Assembly (NCBI GenBank): GCA_937974555.1
Contig: CALJKR010000026.1
Span: 1 to 11,661, forward strand
Reading direction: 5' to 3'
Length of the DNA: 11,661 nucleotides
Source of the DNA: an uncultured Flavobacteriales bacterium
Lineage (GTDB): Bacteria; Bacteroidota; Bacteroidia; Flavobacteriales_D; Sanyastnellaceae
In this document: positions 1 through 7,004 of the stretch, in pieces
How the letters are laid out: each line of letters starts with the position of its first letter
How positions within the stretch are numbered: the stretch's first letter is position 1
Translations under genes and position numbers: made by a program
The notes under the pieces: model-generated
What the model saw: the letters and a program-made list of their open reading frames with translations, nothing else
Told to the model about the DNA's origin: nothing
Databases searched by the model: none

Positions 1-461
1 ATTATTATTTGCAAAAACCCAAAGATGCCCTGCGCATTTTACAACGTGCCGTTGACTCTTATCCAGAAGATCCCGATGCGTATTATTTGATGGGAATCAT
101 CCATACAGAGCGAAATGAATTTGAAAAATCATTCATTTACTTCCAAGCTGCATACGACACGCGTCCTACTTTGCTTTCTGCCAAATTCAACATGGGAATG
201 GCCAAGTACTATGCGCAACAAATGGAAGCTGCCGAAGAGATATTTTCAGAATTGGCTCTTGAAAAACCAGAGAATCTGGCTGAAGTTTTAATGCTTTTGG
301 GGGAAATTCGTTACCGTTTCCACGACGAAGAAGGGGCTTGTGAGTATTGGAGAGAATCTTCTAACTACGGAAGTGACGAGGCAAAGGGTTCTTATCAAAA
401 AGTTTGTATCGACAAAAAAGGAAATCCCAAATTTGTCAAGAAGAGCTTCATCTCTTTCTAA
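1..461 (+). CDS. TPR-repeat protein, 3' part (5' end outside window)
   Basis: The reading frame is open to the left edge (codons at 3 and 6 read Tyr-Tyr), so the TTG at 9 is not a credible start and the gene begins outside the window. About 150 C-terminal residues are visible. They form three to four helix-turn-helix repeats with the TPR spacing of small and aromatic residues (for example the A-L-x-x-L-x-x-A-V and D-A-Y-Y-L-M-G-I-I-H stretches near the start). They end in a basic tail rich in Lys and Phe. TPR arrays are protein-protein interaction scaffolds, and nothing here shows a partner or an enzymatic domain. The TAA stop at 459-461 directly abuts the stop of the convergent lipoprotein gene. 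The domain call is firm; the function is unknown. Confidence 0.8.
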   Translation, partial: YYLQKPKDALRILQRAVDSYPEDPDAYYLMGIIHTERNEFEKSFIYFQAAYDTRPTLLSAKFNMGMAKYYAQQMEAAEEIFSELALEKPENLAEVLMLLGEIRYRFHDEEGACEYWRESSNYGSDEAKGSYQKVCIDKKGNPKFVKKSFISF

Positions 462-2027
462 TTACTCCCAATCCAATACTTGATTCCAATTGGCTCTAAT
501 GACTATCGGTTGAGGAAACACGTGGACGATTTCTGGCTCAACATGTAACTTCCAATTCATACCATCCCAAAAACCTGGATTTGTCTTTTCCTCAATCGCT
601 CTGAGTGTATAAGTTCCAGGAGTGATGGAAATTCCAGTACTCATCAACTCCGCTCCTGAAATTGTTTGAACCTTGCCTTTTTCATCTGTCATAGACCACC
701 ACAATTCTGGTGATAACATGCTCTTTACTTGCAGCTGTCCAATATCCTCGGAACCCAAGATCTGTATGCTATATTCCACTGTATCGGTTAACCATAAATA
801 ATCGCGATAATATACAGCCTTGGGTAAAATTTGCAACTTGTATTTTCCAAGGGCTAACCCTTTCGTCGAAATCTCTGCACCATTGTCTTTCAAAACAACA
901 TCAACTGGAATTTCAACGCTCTCCTTTTCTTTCTGATTGTCGCTAATCCATCTCCACTTATTGGATTGCACGCCCGTGCTGGGATAAGGAAGGGGTAAAA
1001 TACAGGGTTGGTTCTGCATAACCTTCCTTTCTTTCACCTTTTCAAAATAAGGATTTCGTTTCCATCTCTCCTCAAAAACAGGCACAGATATAGAGTCTGT
1101 CATTCCATTTTCAAACTTTAATTTCAATGGATGAAAAGCATTGTCCACATTCCCCACCCAAGAAACCAGAATACTATCGCTCAATCGCTCGATGGTCCAA
1201 TTATTCTCCCATTTCTCATCCTCATTACTAGGCACAAACTCCGGCAGTTTCCAACGTGGATCCCAGTTCCAAGAAGCCCATCCCGCCGAATCCACGGCGA
1301 TTTCACCAATCTTGGGTTCTGAGCCAACATTCTGAGAGAGCACACATGATATATCAGAATTCTCTTGAGAAGTCATCCATAAATTCATATCCGTATCCAA
1401 CCATTCTCCTTCCTCCCATCGGCCACTCTTGTTCTTGTCCTCAAAGGCCAACAAATAAAACGAAGAGGCCGGTAGACAATGAAAAGTAAACTTACCCTCT
1501 TTGTTGGTCTTCACTTGGTAGTTGGGCTTATTTACTTTTTCCAAATCAAATGGTGCACCTAGCAACTGAACCAAAGCCTGATCGACAGGTTGTCCTGTCC
1601 AACCATTGATCACAATACCTGATAATTCCAAGGAATCTAAAACACTTCCTGTACTCCAAATGCGCGTCAAAGAGGTAGGGTTACCCTCTGTAATATCAAC
1701 AATAGAATTTCCAAAATCAACCTGATAAGTTGTCTCAGAACGCAATGTGTCGGACCAAGAAACTAATACCTTTTTGCCTTTGGATATTACATTCAATGGA
1801 TACTGTAAAGGAGGAGAAAACGTAATTTGATTGGTTACATCCTCTACGGCTACGTATTCGTCCCAAGTAAGCTCAAATCCCTGACCCTTCCAATTCAATA
1901 AACTGTCGGGCGTATCCGAGCTTAACAATACAGGAGGTGTAGTGTCTTTGGCTCCGCCCTCTACCATTCTGATTTGGGCACAGCCCCACAAAAGAAGAGA
2001 ACAACCCAAAACCAACTTAAACTTCAT
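462..2027 (-). CDS. Ig-like (SbsA/Big_5-type) domain lipoprotein
   Basis: Predicted cell-envelope lipoprotein of about 521 aa. From the ATG at 2027 it starts M-K-F-K followed by a short hydrophobic stretch and a lipobox-like L-W-G-C, giving the acylated Cys at residue 16. Trp at -2 is unusual but tolerable. Next comes E-G-G-A-K-D-T-T-P-P, a signature of Bacteroidota SbsA-Ig (Big_5) lipoproteins. An Ig-like domain covers about residues 29-128. A carboxypeptidase-regulatory-like beta-sandwich covers about 135-205 (S-G-I-V-I-N-G, then N-K-E-G-K-F-T-F and a D-K-N-K-S-G-R calcium-like loop). The remaining 300 residues are beta-rich and unassigned. I prefer the ATG at 2027 because it forms an ATGA overlap with the upstream reductase gene. 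An in-frame ATG at 2036, adding three residues, has an AGAAG a few bases upstream and is also possible. The role is unknown; a structural or surface function is inferred. Confidence 0.82.
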   Translation of the reverse strand: MKFKLVLGCSLLLWGCAQIRMVEGGAKDTTPPVLLSSDTPDSLLNWKGQGFELTWDEYVAVEDVTNQITFSPPLQYPLNVISKGKKVLVSWSDTLRSETTYQVDFGNSIVDITEGNPTSLTRIWSTGSVLDSLELSGIVINGWTGQPVDQALVQLLGAPFDLEKVNKPNYQVKTNKEGKFTFHCLPASSFYLLAFEDKNKSGRWEEGEWLDTDMNLWMTSQENSDISCVLSQNVGSEPKIGEIAVDSAGWASWNWDPRWKLPEFVPSNEDEKWENNWTIERLSDSILVSWVGNVDNAFHPLKLKFENGMTDSISVPVFEERWKRNPYFEKVKERKVMQNQPCILPLPYPSTGVQSNKWRWISDNQKEKESVEIPVDVVLKDNGAEISTKGLALGKYKLQILPKAVYYRDYLWLTDTVEYSIQILGSEDIGQLQVKSMLSPELWWSMTDEKGKVQTISGAELMSTGISITPGTYTLRAIEEKTNPGFWDGMNWKLHVEPEIVHVFPQPIVIRANWNQVLDWE

Positions 2028-2512
2028 GCTGTCCATTTTTCTTCTAAAATTTTTACCAAGGCCGACATTCCATCTACATCGTCGGCATCAAAGTCATCCA
2101 AAAAAACACTATCGATATCCAAGACGCCTACAATTTGACCCTGGTGAACAATGGGCAAAACCAATTCAGATTGACTAAGCGCACTACACGCGATATGTCC
2201 TGGAAATTCATGCACATTGGGCACCAATTGCACCTCATTCTTTTCCCAACAGGTGCCACAGACACCACGACCTTTAGCAATTCTTGTACATGCAACAGGC
2301 CCCTGAAAAGCGCCCAGGACAAGCTCTTGGCCTTTAACCCAATAAAATCCCACCCAATGGAAATCAAAGGCATGAAAAATCAAAGCCGCCGTATTAGCTT
2401 GGTTGGCTAAAAAGTCATTCTCAACCTCCATTAACGATTTAAGCGCCTTTTGAAGTTGCACATAACGTTCCTTTTTGGGAAGGGAGTGGTCAATGATTAC
2501 CGAGGAATCCAT
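2024..2512 (-). CDS. Free methionine-(R)-sulfoxide reductase (GAF domain)
   Basis: Single-GAF-domain enzyme of 162 aa that reduces free methionine-(R)-sulfoxide in the cytoplasm, in oxidative-damage repair (E. coli fRMsr/YebR family). The family core is clear: W-V-G-F-Y, E-L-V-L-G-x-F-Q-G, A-C-T-R-I, G-R-G-V-C-G-T, Q-L-V-P-x-V-H-x-F-P-G-H-I-A-C, then S-E-L-V-L-P and G-V-L-D-I-D-S. Cysteines 75, 85 and 109 align with the three conserved cysteines of the E. coli enzyme (84, 94, 118), so the active site looks intact. A fourth Cys at 88, three residues after Cys85, is extra. I start at the ATG at 2512; a TTG at 2521 lies inside a TAnnTTTG promoter motif and is rejected. The stop overlaps the ATG of the lipoprotein gene (ATGA), so the two are probably cotranscribed and translationally coupled. 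Confidence 0.9.
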   Translation of the reverse strand: MDSSVIIDHSLPKKERYVQLQKALKSLMEVENDFLANQANTAALIFHAFDFHWVGFYWVKGQELVLGAFQGPVACTRIAKGRGVCGTCWEKNEVQLVPNVHEFPGHIACSALSQSELVLPIVHQGQIVGVLDIDSVFLDDFDADDVDGMSALVKILEEKWTA

Positions 2513-2518
2513 ATTCGT

Positions 2519-2526
2519 CAAAAATA
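2519..2526 (-). promoter_or_regulatory. Candidate Bacteroidota -7 element for the reductase gene
   Basis: On the minus strand this reads TATTTTTG, an exact match to TAnnTTTG. It ends only 6 nt before the ATG at 2512, so a transcript starting at the usual distance would have almost no leader. I found no convincing -33 TTTG/TTG at the usual spacing, so confidence is limited. Confidence 0.4.
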
Positions 2527-2612
2527 CGTAGTGATGACGAATTATTTCGATTCATTTTTAGTCTAAAATATGGCATGAATGTTTTACCTATATTTACTAA
2601 ACTTTTTACTTT
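2522..2612. promoter_or_regulatory. Divergent intergenic control region (reductase / GT22 gene)
   Basis: This 91-bp AT-rich gap separates two divergent genes. It holds a perfect 6-bp inverted repeat with a 1-nt centre, TTTTAG-T-CTAAAA, at 2556-2568. A near -7 element TATATTTA (2589-2596, one mismatch to TAnnTTTG) faces the GT22 gene. ATG codons at 2575 and 2579 open the two frames not used by the ATG at 2613. The palindrome could be an operator, but no regulator is suggested by the context. Confidence 0.35.
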
Positions 2613-3836
2613 ATGTACAACCTACAACCTACAACCTACAACCTACAACCTAAACTTAATCGTCTCCTTCACCTATTATCCATTTCCGTATTCATTATAA
2701 CAGCAATTTTATCAACTGGATATTTACACGCCGATGAGCATTATCAAATCATCGAATTCGCTCAAGCTTTCAGAGATAAAACAGATACAATTAATTTATC
2801 CTGGGAATATCACGACAAAATACGTTCGGCTTTCATGCCGATTATTGCAACCGTAATATTTGAAATAGCAGATTTTTGGGGTATTAAAAATTCATTTGAT
2901 CTAGCACTATCACTTCGATTACTCACTGGACTTTTGTCACTGCTTATTATGACGAGATGGCTCAACACGATTGATGACCCATTGAATAAAAAGCTATCCT
3001 TTTTTACTTCTATCCTTTTTTGCTTCATGCCATACATCGGCGTGCGATTCTCATCTGAAACTTGGTCAGGTTTATTTCTACTTTTAACATGGATATGCCT
3101 ACAAAAAGCATCAACCAATCTGCATTACTTCATTATGGGTTGTATCCTTGGCGTCTCTTTTCTATGTCGATTTCAAATCATCGTGATGATCATTATTTTG
3201 GGATTTTATCTGATTGTAAATACCCCGAAAAAATTTCAAAAAACTTTATACTACTTCCTCGGTGTAATGGTCGTTATAGGACTTGGAATTATTTTGGATT
3301 CTTGGTTTTATGGAGAACTTACTTTTAGTTTCTGGAATTACTGCATAGCCTTTCTTTTTCCGAAAAACCCTGCTGCATTCGATTCCAATTCGTGGCACTT
3401 TTTCATCGATTATTTCACCAAGCTACACATCTTTATAATAGCACCTCTCCTTTTATTTGCTACAATAATTTTTATAGTAAAAAACCCAAAAAATATCATT
3501 GTATGGTGGTTGATTGGATTTATCGCTTTTCATCAAATCATACCACATAAAGAATTTCGTTTTTTAATTCCATTGGGGTTTTTAATTCCCGTTATTCTAA
3601 ACCCAGCCCTTCAGTTAATCGCCAATCATTGGCAACAGAGAAGTTTAAAAATAACCTTTCTCCTGCTTGTGGTAGTAAACCTCTACTCTCTACTCTCTTC
3701 CCTTTTTCTGTTTCAAACCCGCAGGAATTGGAAGAATATCTGCGTTGGAGTGGATCTCCGACCAAAACATCAAAACTCCTTTAAAAATTACATGCACACC
3801 ATATGCCAATCCACTCAACCCTTGGGGAGGTTATAA
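2613..3836 (+). CDS. GT22 (ALG9/PIG-B-like) mannosyltransferase, N-terminal part of a frameshifted gene
   Basis: Polytopic membrane glycosyltransferase of the GT-C fold, family GT22, which uses lipid-linked sugar donors. The first membrane helix (about residues 18-36) leads into the catalytic-loop motif H-A-D-E (39-42). S-E-T-W-S-G lies at about 148-153. D-S-W-F-Y-G-E-L-T-F plus W-N-Y (about 229-243) matches the family's D-x-x-x-Y-G-x-x-x-F loop. H-K-E-F-R-F-L-I-P (312-320) is the hallmark GT22 motif. About eight to ten hydrophobic segments are visible. Codons 2-13 are encoded by five tandem TACAACC heptamers. No ATG, GTG or TTG lies between the repeat and the first helix, so the repeat must be translated. 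After about residue 360 the family-like sequence moves into the +1 frame. The last ~40 residues here (R-R-N-W-K-N onward) are therefore out-of-frame tail. The gene appears more A+T-rich than gcvP, which could mean transfer. Confidence 0.82.
   Translation: MYNLQPTTYNLQPKLNRLLHLLSISVFIITAILSTGYLHADEHYQIIEFAQAFRDKTDTINLSWEYHDKIRSAFMPIIATVIFEIADFWGIKNSFDLALSLRLLTGLLSLLIMTRWLNTIDDPLNKKLSFFTSILFCFMPYIGVRFSSETWSGLFLLLTWICLQKASTNLHYFIMGCILGVSFLCRFQIIVMIIILGFYLIVNTPKKFQKTLYYFLGVMVVIGLGIILDSWFYGELTFSFWNYCIAFLFPKNPAAFDSNSWHFFIDYFTKLHIFIIAPLLLFATIIFIVKNPKNIIVWWLIGFIAFHQIIPHKEFRFLIPLGFLIPVILNPALQLIANHWQQRSLKITFLLLVVVNLYSLLSSLFLFQTRRNWKNICVGVDLRPKHQNSFKNYMHTICQSTQPLGRL
2616..2650 (+). repeat. Heptanucleotide tandem repeat (TACAACC)x5
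   Basis: Five perfect head-to-tail copies of TACAACC begin on the base after the ATG at 2613, followed by a partial TA. None of the three frames of the repeat contains a stop, and the used frame encodes a Y-N-L-Q-P-T-T period. Because 7 is not a multiple of 3, gain or loss of one unit shifts the downstream frame, the arrangement seen in slipped-strand phase-variable genes. The repeat is seen directly; variability is inferred. Confidence 0.95.
3681..3698 (+). repeat. Second heptamer tandem (CTCTACT)x2 plus CTCT at the frameshift
   Basis: CTCTACT at 3681-3687 is repeated at 3688-3694 and followed by CTCT. Deleting one 7-bp unit in silico joins the upstream GT22 frame to the downstream frame with no stop, reading N-L-Y-S-L-P-F-F-C-F-K-P-A-G-I-G-R. 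An extra unit is thus a simple explanation for the frame break. A one-base error in the nearby T5 run (3703-3707) is the alternative. Confidence 0.75.
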
Positions 3837-4098
3837 CAATAGCTTTTACCAACCGACTAAAGTTCATTTTTCGAATATTACGGATATCAACTATTGGACT
3901 CCGAGCATGAGCATCGACACCACGGAAATCTTGATTATTAGAAACGAAGAATGGAAAAACGAAGCCGTTAAAACCAAACTACAAACAATGGCCTTTTCTC
4001 CCGTGTTCCGGAGCATCCCACAATGGGTTATCAGTGGAAATAGACACCTCAATTGGTTTGACAATGATGAAACCTTGATTATTCTTAAACACCAATAA
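3697..4098 (+). pseudogene. C-terminal part of the GT22 gene, in the +1 frame
   Basis: This frame is open from 3679 (TAA at 3676-3678) to the TAA at 4096-4098 and continues the GT22 gene. It contributes roughly 130 residues, giving a repaired protein of about 490 aa, within the usual size of the family. A segment near 3795-3850 (C-T-P-Y-A-N-P followed by aromatic and polar residues) resembles the soluble C-terminal region after the last helix, where GT22 enzymes carry a P-C-x-x-T-P-type motif. That resemblance is weak. The ATG at 3745 is internal and has no start signal of its own, so this is not a separate gene. The fragment has normal amino-acid composition and no stops, so the break looks recent, switchable or artefactual rather than old decay. 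Confidence 0.75.
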
Positions 4099-4129
4099 AA
4101 GTCATCACCGTGTTTGAGTTGTGGAGTCA

Positions 4130-4137
4130 TATATTTG
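4130..4137 (+). promoter_or_regulatory. Candidate Bacteroidota -7 element for gcvP
   Basis: TATATTTG is an exact match to TAnnTTTG, 11 nt before the ATG at 4149 and 26 nt before the in-frame ATG at 4164. A TTTG at 4113-4116 is upstream, but only 13 nt away, shorter than the usual spacer. Initiation downstream of this element excludes the in-frame GTG at 4110 as the protein start. Confidence 0.5.
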
Positions 4138-4148
4138 CATACATATCA

Positions 4149-6995
4149 ATGAAAAATTTGTACATGCAAAATTTTGCTTCACGCCACTTGGGACCTCGTC
4201 AAAATGAGGTGGCCCATATGCTTCAAACCATCGGTGTTGACTCGATTGACACACTAATCGATCAAACCGTTCCTGCAGCTATCCGACTTCAAAAGCCGCT
4301 CAACATTGCGCCAGCTATGTCAGAGGCGGATTATTTGAAGCACGTTGCAGAATTGGGGAAACTTAACCAAGTGAGAAGAAATTTCATTGGGTTGGGTTAC
4401 TTCGAAACGCACACACCTACTGTTATTCTTCGCAACATATTGGAAAATCCAGGATGGTACACTGCTTACACGCCATACCAAGCTGAAATCGCTCAAGGTC
4501 GTTTGGAAGCCCTTTTGAATTTCCAAACCATGGTGTCGGAGTTAACTGCACTTCCAATTGCCAATGCAAGTTTGTTGGATGAATCAACCTCTGCCGCGGA
4601 GGCCATGATCATGTTCTTCCATTCTCGCTCAAGAGAGAAGGAGCAAAACAATGCGAATTTATTTTTTGTCGATCAAGAAATTTATCCCCAAACTTTATCA
4701 GTCATCAAAGGTCGCGCTGAGCGTTTGGGAATTGAAATCGTTGTAGGTAAATACAACGAAACGGAATTAACCGCTCAATATTTTGGTGCATTGCTTCAAT
4801 ATCCCAACAACTCTGGGGAAATACATGAGTACAAAGCTTTCGCTGATCAAGCGCACGCTGTAGGTGCTTTTGTAGCGGTTGCTTCAGACTTGATGGCGCT
4901 TACTTTAATTACCCCTCCTGGTGAATGGGGTGCTGATGTTTGTTTTGGTAACTCACAGCGCTTTGGTGTCCCAATGGGTTATGGTGGTCCACACGCGGCT
5001 TTCTTCTGTGCGACAGAAGATTTCAAACGCAATATGCCTGGTCGTATCATTGGTGTATCCAAGGATCGTCACGGAAACTTAGGTTTGCGTATGAGCTTGC
5101 AAACCCGCGAGCAGCATATTCGTCGTGAGAAGGCAACTTCTAATATCTGCACCGCTCAGGCATTGCTTGCTGTAATGGCTTCGATGTACGGTGTTTATCA
5201 TGGACCAGCTGGTGTAAAAGCCATCGCGCAAGATATCCATGCCAAAGCAACTGCATTGGCCGCTTCTGCTAAGCATGCAGGTGTACAAGTGGTTTCCAAT
5301 TCATTTTTCGATACAGTAAAATTTGCAGTGAATGAAAGTGAAGTAGCTGTGCGTTGCAACGAGAAAAACATCAACGTACGCTTCTGGAACAATGGACATG
5401 TTTCTGTGTCTATCGGAGAAAATACTTCAATGGCCGATGTTGCCGATTTGGTGTACGTATTGAGCGGAAAGAATGCTGAGGTACAAAACGGAGAGAGTGC
5501 AATCAATTACTTCTCTCGCCAGTCTGCATTCATGACGCATCCCATTTTCAACCAACATCATTCTGAAACAGAGATGTTGCGTTACATGAAAAAATTAGAG
5601 AACAAAGATTTGAGTTTGGCTCATGCGATGATTGCCTTGGGATCATGCACGATGAAGTTAAATGCAACATCTGAAATGATTCCTGTAACCATGCCCGAGT
5701 TTGCCAACATGCATCCTTATGCGCCACTTGAGCAAACCGCTGGTTACCAAAAAATGTTGGAAGAATTGCACCATGATTTGTGCGAAAGCACTGGTTTTGC
5801 TGGAGTTTCATTACAACCCAATAGCGGTGCACAAGGTGAGTTGGCAGGATTGTTAGTGATTATGGCTTACCACAAGAGCCGCGGTGATCACCACAGAAAT
5901 ATCTGCTTGATTCCTTCATCTGCACACGGCACCAACCCTGCATCTGCTGTAATGGCGGGATTCAAAGTAGTGGTGGTCAAGTGTGATGAAAACGGTAACG
6001 TTGATGTTGCCGATTTAAAAGCCCGTGCGGTTGAACACAAAGACAACCTTGCCGCTTTGATGGTCACCTATCCCTCTACACATGGTGTATTTGAGGAAAG
6101 CATTCGTGAAATTACTTCTATCGTACATGAAAATGGCGGCCAGGTATACATGGATGGCGCCAATATGAATGCCCAGGTAGGGTTAACCAACCCAGGAAAC
6201 ATTGGTGCGGACGTTTGTCACTTGAATTTACACAAGACTTTTGCTATTCCTCATGGTGGTGGAGGTCCTGGTATGGGTCCCATCGGTGTAGCCGCGCATT
6301 TGGTACCATTTTTACCAGGAAATCCATTGGTAAAAACAGGTGGTGAACACGCCATAGAATCTGTATCCGCTGCACCTTATGGAAGTGCATTGATTTTGTT
6401 AATCTCTTATGGCTATATCAAAATGTTGGGTGCTGAAGGGGTGACTGACGCCACACGATATGCCATTTTAAACGCAAACTACATGAAAGCTCTTTTGGAA
6501 AAACACTACCCTGTGTTGTACAAAGGAACACACGGACACGTAGCACACGAGATGATTTTGGATTGTCGCGCGTTCAAAGCCGTTGGTGTAGAAGTAGAGG
6601 ACATCGCCAAACGATTAATGGATTATGGTTTCCATGCTCCGACCGTTTCTTTCCCTGTTGCTGGAACCGTGATGATTGAACCCACCGAGTCTGAGCCGCT
6701 TTCAGAGATGAATCGCTTTTGCGAAGCCATGATTGCCATACGCAATGAAATTACTGAAATCGAAAATGGTACCGCCGACAAAGCAGACAATGTGCTCAAA
6801 ATGGCACCGCACACTGCTCTTGAGGTGAGCGGTGATCAATGGAATCACGTTTACTCAAGATCAAAAGCGGCTTACCCTGTTGATGGTTTAAGAGACAACA
6901 AATTCTGGACTTCAGTAGGACGTGTAGACAACGCCTATGGAGATAGAAATTTGGTGTGCACTTGCCCTCCTCTAGAAAGCTACGTGAACGCGTAA
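4149..6995 (+). CDS. gcvP: Glycine dehydrogenase (decarboxylating), P-protein of the glycine cleavage system
   Basis: PLP enzyme that decarboxylates glycine and passes the aminomethyl group to the lipoyl arm of GcvH; it works in the cytoplasm with GcvT, GcvH and lipoamide dehydrogenase. From the ATG at 4149 it has 948 aa, the usual size of the fused single-chain P-protein. The N-terminal half (to about residue 430) carries F-A-S-R-H-L-G-P near the start, then Q-R-F-G-V-P-M-G-Y-G-G-P-H and R-E-Q-H-I-R-R-E-K-A-T-S-N-I-C. The C-terminal half carries G-S-C-T-M-K-L-N, S-S-A-H-G-T-N-P-A-S-A and the PLP-lysine motif H-L-N-L-H-K-T-F with Lys at about 696, followed by a Gly-rich loop. No key motif is missing. 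The ATG at 4164 is an alternative start. No other gcv gene is in the window, and the gene sits between glycosyltransferase genes. Confidence 0.97.
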   Translation: MKNLYMQNFASRHLGPRQNEVAHMLQTIGVDSIDTLIDQTVPAAIRLQKPLNIAPAMSEADYLKHVAELGKLNQVRRNFIGLGYFETHTPTVILRNILENPGWYTAYTPYQAEIAQGRLEALLNFQTMVSELTALPIANASLLDESTSAAEAMIMFFHSRSREKEQNNANLFFVDQEIYPQTLSVIKGRAERLGIEIVVGKYNETELTAQYFGALLQYPNNSGEIHEYKAFADQAHAVGAFVAVASDLMALTLITPPGEWGADVCFGNSQRFGVPMGYGGPHAAFFCATEDFKRNMPGRIIGVSKDRHGNLGLRMSLQTREQHIRREKATSNICTAQALLAVMASMYGVYHGPAGVKAIAQDIHAKATALAASAKHAGVQVVSNSFFDTVKFAVNESEVAVRCNEKNINVRFWNNGHVSVSIGENTSMADVADLVYVLSGKNAEVQNGESAINYFSRQSAFMTHPIFNQHHSETEMLRYMKKLENKDLSLAHAMIALGSCTMKLNATSEMIPVTMPEFANMHPYAPLEQTAGYQKMLEELHHDLCESTGFAGVSLQPNSGAQGELAGLLVIMAYHKSRGDHHRNICLIPSSAHGTNPASAVMAGFKVVVVKCDENGNVDVADLKARAVEHKDNLAALMVTYPSTHGVFEESIREITSIVHENGGQVYMDGANMNAQVGLTNPGNIGADVCHLNLHKTFAIPHGGGGPGMGPIGVAAHLVPFLPGNPLVKTGGEHAIESVSAAPYGSALILLISYGYIKMLGAEGVTDATRYAILNANYMKALLEKHYPVLYKGTHGHVAHEMILDCRAFKAVGVEVEDIAKRLMDYGFHAPTVSFPVAGTVMIEPTESEPLSEMNRFCEAMIAIRNEITEIENGTADKADNVLKMAPHTALEVSGDQWNHVYSRSKAAYPVDGLRDNKFWTSVGRVDNAYGDRNLVCTCPPLESYVNA

Positions 6996-7004
6996 CTTTA
7001 ACGC

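Noticed and set aside
710..1489. Several plus-strand open frames of 60-80 codons across the lipoprotein gene
   Set aside because: They overlap each other in different frames, have low-complexity Pro/Ser/His-rich translations, and are antisense to a gene with a clear signal peptide and domains.
3681..3760. Programmed ribosomal frameshift in the GT22 gene
   Set aside because: No slippery heptamer of the X-XXY-YYZ type followed by a hairpin is visible and no family precedent is known to me. A mutation or slippage at the CTCTACT tandem is simpler.
3745..4098. Separate small gene of 117 codons after the GT22 gene
   Set aside because: Its ATG is internal, there is no start signal or spacing, and the frame is open and protein-like upstream of it to about 3697. 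It is better read as the shifted 3' end of the GT22 gene.
4110..4148. GTG-initiated N-terminal extension of gcvP
   Set aside because: It would run through the TATATTTG promoter element and precedes the conserved F-A-S-R-H-L-G-P start by more than homologues usually carry; ATG 4149 (or 4164) fits family length.
4099..4148. Glycine riboswitch upstream of gcvP
   Set aside because: The gap is only 50 nt, too short for the aptamer, and no paired-helix pattern is visible.
5198..5832. Long open frames on the minus strand inside gcvP (5198-5506, 5548-5832)
   Set aside because: They lie entirely inside a certain, highly conserved gene, show no recognisable domain or start signal, and are typical antisense shadows of biased codon use.
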